A stretch of DNA of 64,000 bases from the NCBI RefSeq assembly GCF_010727945.1, contig NZ_AP022569.1:4402001-4466000 (forward strand), in the 5' to 3' direction. Shown one piece after another: positions 8,396 to 16,058 of the stretch (the stretch's first letter is position 1; every line of letters starts with the position of its first letter). The translations under genes were made by a program, and so were the position numbers. The notes below the pieces were generated by a model that worked only from the letters and a program-made list of their open reading frames with translations, was not told the DNA's origin and ran no database searches. This DNA is from Mycobacterium cookii (GTDB taxonomy: Bacteria; Actinomycetota; Actinomycetes; Mycobacteriales; Mycobacteriaceae).

Positions 8396-9948
8396 CCCGC
8401 TTCGTCTGGCGTCAGCTCATTCTCTTCACGATGCTGAGCGTGGTCACGGCAATTGCCTTGGGCTGGTACTACCTTCGGATTCCCACTGCGGTGGGGATCG
8501 GCCAGTACACGCTGAAGCTCGACCTACAGACGTCGGGAGGTCTGTACAAGACGTCGAACGTGACATACCGCGGTGAGACCATCGGCAAGGTCACCAGCGT
8601 GGAGCCGACCGAGTCGGGTGTGCAGGCGACCATGAGTATCGCGGACCGGTTCAAGATCCCGATCGACGCGTCGGCGAACGTGCATTCGGTGTCGGCGGTC
8701 GGTGAGCAATACGTGGATCTGGTGTCGGAAGGCAAGCAGAGCAGATACTTCTCGCCGGGCCAGACGATCACCAAAACCACTGTGCCCGTTGAGATCGGGC
8801 CGACGCTGGACGCCGCCAACCGCGGGCTGGCCGCGCTGCCCAAAGAAAAGATCGCGGAGCTGCTCGATGAGACGTCCGAAGCGGTCGGCGGGCTGGGGCC
8901 CGCGCTGCAACGTCTCGTCGACGCGACCCAGGCGATCGCCGGTGACTTCAAGACGAACATCTCCGATATCAACGACATCATCGAAAACTCCGCACCGATC
9001 CTGGACAGCCAGGTCAACTCGGGCGACGCGATTCGGCGCTGGTCGCACAATCTCGATGTCCTGTTCGCGCAGACCGCGGAAAACGACCAGCACGTGCAAA
9101 GCATCCTCAGCCAAGGGGCACCGACTGCCGATCAGGTCAACTCGGTGTTCAGCGATGTCCGCGAGTCGCTTCCGCAGACGTTCGCGAATCTCGAGATCGT
9201 GCTGGACATGCTCAAGCGCTACCACAAGGGCGTCGAGCAACTGCTGGTATTCCTGCCGCAAAACGCTGCGGCCGCTCAGACGGCAACAGTGGCGTTCCCG
9301 GGCTACGCATCGCTGGACACCGCGCTGACGATCAACCAGCCTCCGCCGTGTATGACCGGCTTTCTCCCGGCGCCCCAGTGGCGGTCGCCGGCGGACAGCA
9401 GCCTGGCGCCGCTGCCGTCCGGGACGTATTGCAAAGTCCCACAAGACGCTTCAGGTAACAATGTGCGCGGGGCGCGCAACATTCCGTGTGTCGATGTTCC
9501 CGGTAAACGCGCTGCGACGCCGCGGGAGTGCCGCGACCCAAAACCGTACGTTCCACTGGGCACGAACCCGTGGTACGGCGACCCCAACCAGATCTTGAAC
9601 TGCCCGGCCCCCGGGGGGCGCTGCGACCAGGCGGTGAAACCGGGCTTCGTGATACCCGCGCCGTCGATCAACACCGGCCTCAACCCGGCGCCCGCCGACC
9701 GGCTGCCGCCGGGGGGACAGACGCCGCCTCCCGTCAGCGATCCGTTGCAGCGGCCGGGAGCGGGGAGCGTGCAGTGCAACGGTCAACAGCCGAACCCCTG
9801 CGTGTACACCCCTGGCGGACCGCCCACGGCCGTCTACAGCCCACAGAGCGGTGAACTGGTAGGACCCGACGGCGCCAAATACACGATCGAAGATTCTCGA
9901 AAGACCGGAGACAACGGGTGGAAGGACATGCTGGCGCCGGCCGGCTGA
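8389..9948 (+). CDS. mceF: MCE-family protein MceF (519 aa)
   Basis: Last Mce subunit. ATG start, N-terminal membrane anchor at about residues 9-28, MCE domain (GGLYKTSNVTYRGETIGKV), helical region to about residue 300, then a Cys/Pro-rich C-terminal region ending in YTIEDSRKTGDNGWKDML. No mce-associated (Mam) membrane-protein genes follow; the next gene is an unrelated antitoxin-like ORF with its own promoter-like sequence, so the operon appears to end here. Confidence 0.93.
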   Translation: MLTRFVWRQLILFTMLSVVTAIALGWYYLRIPTAVGIGQYTLKLDLQTSGGLYKTSNVTYRGETIGKVTSVEPTESGVQATMSIADRFKIPIDASANVHSVSAVGEQYVDLVSEGKQSRYFSPGQTITKTTVPVEIGPTLDAANRGLAALPKEKIAELLDETSEAVGGLGPALQRLVDATQAIAGDFKTNISDINDIIENSAPILDSQVNSGDAIRRWSHNLDVLFAQTAENDQHVQSILSQGAPTADQVNSVFSDVRESLPQTFANLEIVLDMLKRYHKGVEQLLVFLPQNAAAAQTATVAFPGYASLDTALTINQPPPCMTGFLPAPQWRSPADSSLAPLPSGTYCKVPQDASGNNVRGARNIPCVDVPGKRAATPRECRDPKPYVPLGTNPWYGDPNQILNCPAPGGRCDQAVKPGFVIPAPSINTGLNPAPADRLPPGGQTPPPVSDPLQRPGAGSVQCNGQQPNPCVYTPGGPPTAVYSPQSGELVGPDGAKYTIEDSRKTGDNGWKDMLAPAG

Positions 9949-9960
9949 GTCTCGTGTTTG

Positions 9961-9992
9961 TTGACACTGACCGCACGTACAGTCATATACTG
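9961..9992 (+). promoter_or_regulatory. Promoter and possible operator of the Phd-like gene
   Basis: A consensus -35 TTGACA (9961-9966) is followed by TATACT (9986-9991), a 5/6 match to TATAAT, with a long 19-bp spacer. The -10 is embedded in an inverted repeat, CAGT (9980-9983) and ACTG (9989-9992). Antitoxins of this fold usually bind palindromes over their own promoter, so autoregulation is inferred. The elements are seen directly; activity is not. Confidence 0.45.
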
Positions 9993-10024
9993 GGCCGGAC
10001 GCGCAGCGCAGAGATCGGAGCGAG

Positions 10025-10336
10025 ATGCGGGAAGTGATTGGCCTAGGCCAACTCCGGAGTCACGCATGTGGGTATCTCGATCGAGTCGGCGCCGGGGAGA
10101 CAATCGACGTCGTGCGGCGCGGCAAGCTGGTGGCGCGGGTGGCGCCGATCCCTGAGCGGTCGATGAAAGCCACCGCGGCCGGCGGGTGGGTCGTTGGGCT
10201 CGACGAGCTGCGGACACGTGCTGGGCGGTGTTTTGACCGGGTTGCGGCCGGAGAGACAATTGACGTCGTCCGGCGCGGCGAGCTGGTCGCCCGCATTGAG
10301 TCAGCCGCCAGGGACGAGCCTCGCCGGACAGCGTAA
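10025..10336 (+). CDS. Tandem-duplicated Phd/YefM antitoxin-like protein (103 aa)
   Basis: Two copies of one Phd/YefM-like N-terminal DNA-binding unit lie head to tail. Residues 5-43 (VIGLGQLR ... GETIDVVRRGKLVAR) are repeated at 57-95 (VVGLDELR ... GETIDVVRRGELVAR), offset by exactly 52 residues, and the 312-nt gene divides into two 156-nt units. Blocks 10091-10131 and 10247-10287 match at 37 of 41 bases, so the duplication looks recent. A normal Phd antitoxin has one such domain plus a toxin-binding tail; no tail and no toxin gene are seen nearby. GGAG lies 4 nt before the ATG. It may be a regulator with a pseudo-dimer built into one chain. The fold call is from motif recognition. Confidence 0.75.
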   Translation: MREVIGLGQLRSHACGYLDRVGAGETIDVVRRGKLVARVAPIPERSMKATAAGGWVVGLDELRTRAGRCFDRVAAGETIDVVRRGELVARIESAARDEPRRTA

Positions 10337-10375
10337 TCCCGCTTCTACCACCAACAACGACGCTGTGGAGGGCAC

Positions 10376-10828
10376 ATGACGACCTATCGAACAGTGGTGG
10401 TCGGCACCGACGGCTCGGAGTCTTCACTGCGCGCGGTGGACCGTGCCGCCACGATCGCGGCCGACTCGGACGCAAAGTTGGTGATCGCGACGGGCTACTT
10501 TCCGTCGCCCGACGATCTGCGCGCCGCCGACACGCTCGGGCAAGAGGGCTACAAGGTGCGCGGCAATGCGCCGATCTATGCGGCGTTGCACGACGCACAC
10601 GACCGGGCGAAGGCGGCCGGCGCGAAGAACATCGAGGACCGGCCGATCAAAGACAGTCCGGTGCATGCGCTCGTCGACCTGGCCGAGGAAGTCGGAGCTG
10701 ATCTTCTGGTGGTCGGAAATGTCGGGCTGGACGCCCGATCCGCGATCGTCGGGCGAGTGTTCTCCATCCCCGGAGCCGTCGCGAACCGGGCCAAGGTCGA
10801 TGTGCTGATCGTTCGCACCTCTGCCTGA
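10376..10828 (+). CDS. Universal stress protein, UspA family (150 aa)
   Basis: Single Usp domain. It opens with VVVGTDGSESSLRAVDRA and ends with DLLVVGNVGLDARSAIVG ... VDVLIVRTSA. The GxxG phosphate-loop motif near the C-terminus is imperfect (spacing of 8 and no Ser/Thr after the last Gly), so ATP binding is uncertain. GGAG lies just upstream of the ATG, 39 nt after the antitoxin-like gene, so the two may be co-transcribed. It converges with the next gene, whose stop is 2 nt away. Confidence 0.88.
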   Translation: MTTYRTVVVGTDGSESSLRAVDRAATIAADSDAKLVIATGYFPSPDDLRAADTLGQEGYKVRGNAPIYAALHDAHDRAKAAGAKNIEDRPIKDSPVHALVDLAEEVGADLLVVGNVGLDARSAIVGRVFSIPGAVANRAKVDVLIVRTSA

Positions 10829-10830
10829 CG

Positions 10831-11322
10831 CTAGACCGTCAGTTTCTCCGGCTGACGCGCATCGCGGGAGAGGTCACCTTCGAGCACCTCGACCGCATTC
10901 TGCAAATCGGTGATGGCTTGGTTGACGTAGCCGGTGTCTACGGTGTCCCCGCGGCGGGTTGCCGAGATGCAGTCTCGGATACCCGCTTGATAATCGGTAA
11001 TCGCCTGTCGCAGAACGCTGTTGAGTGCTACGTCCGGACTGGTCAGGTCGTGCTGCGCGCGTGCGATCACGCCGGCGGCGGCGTGGCAGGCATTCGCGAT
11101 CTCGGGTGGGGTCGCGGCAGTGACGATGTTGTCGCCCGCGATGAAAAGCGCATTGATCGACGGCTCGGCCTCGTTGAGCCAGGCGCGCATCGGGGGATGG
11201 GCTGACGCGCTCGCCGACCGCGTCCCAGTGCTCGGCCGGGCCGGATGCGCGGTGGACACGCTGTGGTGCGCCCACGCCGACAGGGTCGCGATGGCCGCCA
11301 CAAGTACGACCGTCGCGGCCAA
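10831..11322 (-). CDS. Small exported helical hypothetical protein (163 aa)
   Basis: No family recognised. The N-terminus is hydrophobic (AATVVLVAAIATLSAWA), followed by a Ser/Pro/Thr-rich linker and a helical domain with two Cys (NACHAA and RDCISA) that could pair outside the cell. The annotated start is TTG at 11322. The frame is open to 11367, and an ATT at 11343 preceded by a purine-rich stretch (GGGAAGAGAA) would add ITKPSRQ, giving a better basic signal-peptide N-region and 170 aa. Likely secreted or membrane-anchored. Confidence 0.72.
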   Translation of the reverse strand: MAATVVLVAAIATLSAWAHHSVSTAHPARPSTGTRSASASAHPPMRAWLNEAEPSINALFIAGDNIVTAATPPEIANACHAAAGVIARAQHDLTSPDVALNSVLRQAITDYQAGIRDCISATRRGDTVDTGYVNQAITDLQNAVEVLEGDLSRDARQPEKLTV

Positions 11323-11534
11323 TTGGCGGCTGGGCTTGGTAATACGTTCTCTTCCCCGGCGGACGACTCACTGATCGTGTGTGATGTTTTCGCGCCGGGG
11401 CTGTCGGCGGCGAGAGTCCAAAGTCACTTGATCGCCGCCTCTCACCAGCCAAAGGTCGACTGATATCGCGGGTGGCCACGAAATCGAGAACGGTCGTTGG
11501 TCCAGACAGGCCGCCAGGGCTCATCCTTATACCC

Positions 11535-11990
11535 ATGACGCGCAACGAGATCACTGAACAGATCGTCCTCGCCCGCCTCACCAAAGGCCTGACCTGGCAG
11601 GAATTGGCCGACGCGGTAGGCCGGCCGGTGGTGTGGACAACGTCGGCGCTGCTCGGCCAGCACCCGATCCCCGCCGACATCGGCAAGGTGTTCGTCGACA
11701 TGTTGGGACTCGACGAGTCCGCAATCGCGGTGCTGGCCGCCCCGCCGATGCGCGGTGGGCTGCCCACGGCGGTGCCCACCGATCCGACCATCTACCGCTT
11801 CTACGAGGCTTTGCAGGTCTACGGCGGGGCGCTCAAAGAGCTCATCCACGAGAACTTCGGCGACGGCATCATGAGCGCGATCAACTTCAGCGTCGACCTG
11901 CAGAAGAAATCTCATCCGAGCGGTGACCGGGTGGTCGTGACGTTCGACGGCAAATTTCTTCCCTACGATTGGGTTTCGGCAGATTCGTAA
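11535..11990 (+). CDS. cynS: Cyanate hydratase (cyanase, 151 aa)
   Basis: Converts cyanate and bicarbonate to ammonia and CO2. An N-terminal helix-turn-helix-like domain (WQELADAVGRPVVWTTSALLG) is followed by the catalytic domain. The active-site triad of the family is present as Arg88, Glu91 (YRFYEALQVYG) and Ser114 (DGIMSAINF), matching E. coli Arg96, Glu99 and Ser122. The ATG at 11535 gives the usual family length; a GTG at 11472 would add 21 unsupported residues. No carbonic anhydrase, cyanate transporter or CynR regulator is adjacent. Confidence 0.93.
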   Translation: MTRNEITEQIVLARLTKGLTWQELADAVGRPVVWTTSALLGQHPIPADIGKVFVDMLGLDESAIAVLAAPPMRGGLPTAVPTDPTIYRFYEALQVYGGALKELIHENFGDGIMSAINFSVDLQKKSHPSGDRVVVTFDGKFLPYDWVSADS

Positions 11991-12043
11991 ATAAATCGTC
12001 AAGAAACCAGCGCCGAGGGCCGCGCACGCTTAGCTTTTGCTAG

Positions 12044-13390
12044 ATGCGTGGTCCCTACTTCGAGGCCGATTGGCGACGCGAGGCGCTGCGGACCAATCTC
12101 TGGCTCGTCCCGGTCGCCGAAACCGTCGTCGTGGTCGTGCTCTTCGTCATCACCTACACGGTCGACCGCTCGGCGTACGACGGCGTGGTCACGCTGCCCC
12201 CGTGGGTTCTCAGCGGCACCGCCGACGTTGCACGGGTGCTGCTGGCCACCGTTGCCGCGGCAATCATCACGGTGGTCGGCATCGTCTTCTCGATCACGAT
12301 CGTCGCGCTGACGCTGGCGTCGACGCAGTTCGGTCCGCGGATGTTGCGCAACTTCGTGCGGGACCCCGGAACCCAGTTGGCGTTGGGCACATTCGTGGCA
12401 AGTTTCTGCTACGCGATGGTCGCCCTGGTCTCGGTGGGCGGCGGACCGCACGGCGATTTCGTTCCGCACTTGTCGATCACGGTGACCCTGGTGCTCACGT
12501 TGTTCGACGTCGCGGTGCTGATCTACTTCCTCAACCACATCGCCACGATGATTCAGCTGCCGGTGGTGATCGCCGGCATCGCCACCACATTGGTCAACGA
12601 GGTCACCGCGATGGAGCGGTACAGCGAGTTCGGGTTCGGCGCGGCGCGCGGACCTTCGCACGAGGAATTGCTGAACAACCTGGCCGAGTCCGGTGCCGAG
12701 ATCCGCACGCCGCGCAGTGGCTACCTCCAGGTGATCCGGCACGACATCCTGGTGAAGATCGCTACGGCGGCCGACGCCGTCGTCCAGTTACCGCACCGCC
12801 CTGGGCATTTCATGGTCGCGGGCCAGGTGATCGCGCGGGTCTGGCCGCCGGAGGCCGCCGACGCCGTGGCCGAGCGGCTGGCGCTCGGCCACGTTGCGGG
12901 CGCGTATCGCACGCTTCCGCAAGATGTTTCATTCGGATTCGACCAATTGGTCGAGATCGCCTTGCGGGCATTGTCGCCGGCGGTCAACGACACCTTCACC
13001 GGGATGACGTGCGTCGACTGGATCGCCGACTGCCTGTGCCGAATCGCGCCAATCTGGCATCCGCACCGAGTCCGCCGCGACGCCGAGGGCAACATCCGGG
13101 TCATCGCTTTCCAGCCCGACTTCGTCCGGCTGGTGGAGCGTACCTTCGATACGATCCGGCAGGCGGCAGTCGGCATGCCCGCCATCATGATTCGGCAGCT
13201 CGATGCGGTGGCCAAGGTCATCGAACAGGTCCCCGACCGGGCGTCCCGGACCGCGCTGATCCGCCAGGCCGAAGCGATCCAGCGGTCGAATCTGGCCTCG
13301 GTCGCCGATGCCTCCGACCGGGCGGACGTCACACAGCGGTTCGAGGCGGTCATGGCGCTGGTCGGTCCAGCGGCTACAGTTCGGGCGTGA
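12044..13390 (+). CDS. DUF2254 integral membrane protein (448 aa)
   Basis: DUF2254 family. Four membrane segments fall in the first 170 residues (about 20-40, 62-90, 108-130, 145-165), with the family-like stretch TLASTQFGPRMLRNFVRD between the second and third. A soluble domain of about 260 residues follows, with SPAVNDTFT at about 312-320. Function is unknown; a channel or transporter-like role has been speculated for the family. It overlaps the patatin gene by 4 nt (GTGA), so the two are translationally coupled. Confidence 0.88.
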   Translation: MRGPYFEADWRREALRTNLWLVPVAETVVVVVLFVITYTVDRSAYDGVVTLPPWVLSGTADVARVLLATVAAAIITVVGIVFSITIVALTLASTQFGPRMLRNFVRDPGTQLALGTFVASFCYAMVALVSVGGGPHGDFVPHLSITVTLVLTLFDVAVLIYFLNHIATMIQLPVVIAGIATTLVNEVTAMERYSEFGFGAARGPSHEELLNNLAESGAEIRTPRSGYLQVIRHDILVKIATAADAVVQLPHRPGHFMVAGQVIARVWPPEAADAVAERLALGHVAGAYRTLPQDVSFGFDQLVEIALRALSPAVNDTFTGMTCVDWIADCLCRIAPIWHPHRVRRDAEGNIRVIAFQPDFVRLVERTFDTIRQAAVGMPAIMIRQLDAVAKVIEQVPDRASRTALIRQAEAIQRSNLASVADASDRADVTQRFEAVMALVGPAATVRA

Positions 13391-14397
13391 CTCCCGCACT
13401 GAAAGCAGACCTGGTCCTCTCCGGTGGTGGCGTCAAGGGCATTGGCCTGGCCGGCGCTGCCGTCGCGCTGCTGGAAGCCGGATATGGGATCCAGCGAGTC
13501 TCCGGCACGTCGGCCGGCTCGATCGTCGGTGCGATCCTGGCGGCCGGCGCCGACAAGCTGGGGCCCGAAGAGGTCGAGCAGCTGACCATGACGCTGCCCT
13601 ACCGCAAATTCCTCGACCCCACTCGTATCACCGCCATCCCGCTGGTCGGCCCGGCGTGGGGAGTGTTGAGCGAAACCGGGATCTACAAAGGCGATTTCGC
13701 TCACGAGTGGATCCGTTCACAGCTGGCCAACCTCGGTGTGCACACCTTCGGCGACCTCGCCATCGACGCCCCGCACCTGCCGCGCGAACAGCGCTACCGG
13801 CTGGTCGTGACCGCAGCGGACGTGACCACCGGGCAGATGGTCCGCCTGCCGTGGGACTACGACCGGCTCTATGGGCTGGACCCCGACGAGCAGCAGGTTG
13901 CCGACGCGGTCCGGGCCTCGATGTCGATTCCATTCTTTTTCAGGACCACGAAGTTGACGAGCGCCGCGGGCTTGACGTCCACACTGGTCGACGGCGGGAT
14001 GCTGTCGAACTTCCCGATCGACTCCTTCGACCGGCGGGACGGCAAACTGCCGCGCTGGCCCACATTCGGAGTGACGTTGCTGCCCAACCTTCCGCAGGGC
14101 AACGACAAAGTGATTCCGGTTCTGGGGCCGGTGAATTGGCTCTTCGGTGGCCCGCCGCTGATCGAGGCGTTGATCACCACGATGATCGTCGGCCGCGATC
14201 AGACGTATCTGAATCAGCCATGGGTCGACTCGCGCGCCATCCGCGTCGACTCGTCGAAGGTCGGTTTTCTCGACTTCAACATCGGCGCCAGACAGATGCA
14301 GGAGCTGTACCAGAACGGCTACAACGCGGCGATCGACTTCTTGTCTCGGTGGAGCTGGCAAAGCTATCTCGAGCACTTCCGGCGGCCGGTCGCCTGA
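13387..14397 (+). CDS. Patatin-like phospholipase (336 aa)
   Basis: Acyl hydrolase of the patatin family with a Ser-Asp dyad. The oxyanion motif SGGGVKGIG sits near the N-terminus, the nucleophile elbow is GTSAGS, and the Asp motif is VDGGMLSNFP. It starts at GTG within the stop of the DUF2254 gene. No signal peptide is seen, so it should act in the cytoplasm or at the inner membrane face, perhaps with its membrane partner. Its stop is 4 nt from the convergent echA3 stop. Confidence 0.92.
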   Translation: MTPALKADLVLSGGGVKGIGLAGAAVALLEAGYGIQRVSGTSAGSIVGAILAAGADKLGPEEVEQLTMTLPYRKFLDPTRITAIPLVGPAWGVLSETGIYKGDFAHEWIRSQLANLGVHTFGDLAIDAPHLPREQRYRLVVTAADVTTGQMVRLPWDYDRLYGLDPDEQQVADAVRASMSIPFFFRTTKLTSAAGLTSTLVDGGMLSNFPIDSFDRRDGKLPRWPTFGVTLLPNLPQGNDKVIPVLGPVNWLFGGPPLIEALITTMIVGRDQTYLNQPWVDSRAIRVDSSKVGFLDFNIGARQMQELYQNGYNAAIDFLSRWSWQSYLEHFRRPVA

Positions 14398-14401
14398 GCG
14401 G

Positions 14402-15097
14402 CTAGATCTCGAATTCGGCTGCCATATTGTCGATTCCGGCGCGAATGCCCGCCAGCGCGTCGGCCCGGGTGCGCAGTTTGGTTCCCAGATGGGCGTGCTG
14501 CTTGAGCGTGAGAAATTCCCGAGCGGCCTCTTCGGCGCGGCTGAGAACCATGTCAGGCAATACGATTTCGTCGAGCCAGCCGGCAGCGACCGCCGTCTCG
14601 CCGAAGAACATCTTCGCCAGCCCGGCCGCCTGCTGGTAGGCCGACCGCGTCAGTCGCAGCTTCATCACTTCCAGCGCCGCGTACGGGATCGTCATACCGA
14701 TCGCGACCTCGTTGGCCTGAATGCTGGTGGCGTGAGCCGCGATTCGGTGATCTCCACTGGCCAGCAGGAAAGCGCCCATCGCAATGGCGGGGCCGGTGCA
14801 CGCCATCACCACCGGCTTCGGGTAGGACAACAGCCGGTACGACAGCTCGAAACCGCCCTTGAGCATGTCGATCGCGGGCTGGACGTCGCCGGACGTCAGG
14901 ACCTTCAGGTCGAACCCGCCACTGAAAACCCGGTGGTTTCCCGCGATCACGACCGCACCGGCACCGTCGCGGTCGGCGTGGTCGAGCGCCTCGTTGAGGG
15001 CCTGCTGCATCGTCGGCCCGAGGACGTTGACCTTGCCGTCGTCCATGGTGATGAACGCGATGGACTCGTCGAGGCGATAGCTGACCGGTCCGCTCAT
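14402..15097 (-). CDS. echA3: Enoyl-CoA hydratase/isomerase family protein EchA3 (231 aa)
   Basis: Crotonase-fold protein, strongly similar to Mtb EchA3 as I recall it (SYPKPVVMACTG, ASGDHRIAAH, IQANEVAIGMTIPYAALE). Expected role: hydration or isomerisation of acyl-CoA in fatty acid breakdown. The oxyanion region (FSGGFDLKVL) is present; this subgroup departs from the classical catalytic glutamates, so activity is uncertain. The ATG at 15097 gives MSGPVSY and the expected length; a TTG at 15109 adds only four residues. Confidence 0.9.
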   Translation of the reverse strand: MSGPVSYRLDESIAFITMDDGKVNVLGPTMQQALNEALDHADRDGAGAVVIAGNHRVFSGGFDLKVLTSGDVQPAIDMLKGGFELSYRLLSYPKPVVMACTGPAIAMGAFLLASGDHRIAAHATSIQANEVAIGMTIPYAALEVMKLRLTRSAYQQAAGLAKMFFGETAVAAGWLDEIVLPDMVLSRAEEAAREFLTLKQHAHLGTKLRTRADALAGIRAGIDNMAAEFEI

Positions 15098-15143
15098 GGG
15101 GGAATTCAATCAGACCGGCAATGCGCCGATGGGAGCGGCGTAC

Positions 15144-15980
15144 TCAGACCCGCTCGCCGTGATGCCTGCCGAGTTCTTCCTCGGCGTTGCCCCAGCGCAG
15201 GCTGACATCGGTCGGCGGCGCCTCGATCTGGCGGGTCCGCCAGCGATCCTTGGTCTCGTCGACGGCACGGTTGATCCGCTCGATCTCGCCGCGGAACACG
15301 TCGGGCCGAGTCTCCTTGGAGGCGTAGTGAAAATAGGTCAGCAGGCTGCGCAGCAGCTCGAGCTTCTGCTTTTCCCGCTTCGCCAGGTCGTGGTTCGTCA
15401 TCAACTCGATGCGCTGCACCGGCGGTAGTGACGCCCAGTCCAGCACCACCTTGGTCTCCAATGCGGCTCGGCGGCTGCGCCAGAACTTCCACCCTCGCGG
15501 CGTCTCGGAGCGGTCGTAGTAGGTCACGGTGCCCGGGAAGCGCGACTCGATGCCCTCACCGAGCTCGCTGCGGTCCAGCGCAGAATCCCACACCGTGCGC
15601 CACTCCTGGCCGGGCGCCAAGGTTGGCACCTGCTTGGGCAGCTGCAATTCGACGACGTCGGCATAACCGTCGGTGGCGTTTTCGTATTCGGCGACGGTCG
15701 GTGGGTGCGGAAACGTGAACGAGATGTCGTAGGCCGGAGTCTTGCCGAAATTCCGGACGACCAACTCGATCACATGCCAATCCGCGGCGTGCGGCTCCAT
15801 GAACATTCCGACGTGGGGCCGGGTTTCGTCGGCGGCCAGCCGACGATTACGCCGATTTTGCTGACCGATATAGAGCAGTGCGATCACTCCGAGCGCGAGC
15901 AGGGCCCAGACGGCCCACGCGAGCCAGGCGCCTGACCCGGCGTGCGCCACCTGGTGCCAACGTTCCTGGATCCACTCCAT
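15144..15980 (-). CDS. Membrane-anchored hypothetical protein, Rv0633c-like (278 aa)
   Basis: One N-terminal membrane segment (about residues 20-38, WLAWAVWALLALGVIALLYI) precedes a basic stretch (NRRNRRL). The large soluble domain then begins with a beta-sandwich-like stretch (WHVIELVVRNFGKTPAYDI). No enzymatic motif is seen. Two start codons compete: ATG 15992 abuts AAGGGG, whereas ATG 15980 has that same purine run at normal spacing and is chosen. Position between echA3 and the glyoxalase-like gene matches Rv0633c. Confidence 0.75.
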   Translation of the reverse strand: MEWIQERWHQVAHAGSGAWLAWAVWALLALGVIALLYIGQQNRRNRRLAADETRPHVGMFMEPHAADWHVIELVVRNFGKTPAYDISFTFPHPPTVAEYENATDGYADVVELQLPKQVPTLAPGQEWRTVWDSALDRSELGEGIESRFPGTVTYYDRSETPRGWKFWRSRRAALETKVVLDWASLPPVQRIELMTNHDLAKREKQKLELLRSLLTYFHYASKETRPDVFRGEIERINRAVDETKDRWRTRQIEAPPTDVSLRWGNAEEELGRHHGERV

Positions 15981-16058
15981 CGAAGAACCCATCCCCTTGG
16001 TTAAATCGCGGCGCTTACGCGCGCGCGAGAATTCGCTGGAGCGCTTGTCCGCGCATGA

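Noticed and set aside
10091..10287. Repeats that might suggest a CRISPR-like array
   Set aside because: Only two copies, 156 bp apart and in the same reading frame; they are an internal gene duplication. No array with regular spacers exists in the window.
12037..14397. A 786-codon open frame covering both the DUF2254 and patatin genes
   Set aside because: Its first two thirds are the wrong frame of the DUF2254 gene and give Arg/Gly/His-rich sequence without family features. The patatin part is real and starts at GTG 13387. High GC keeps shadow frames open.
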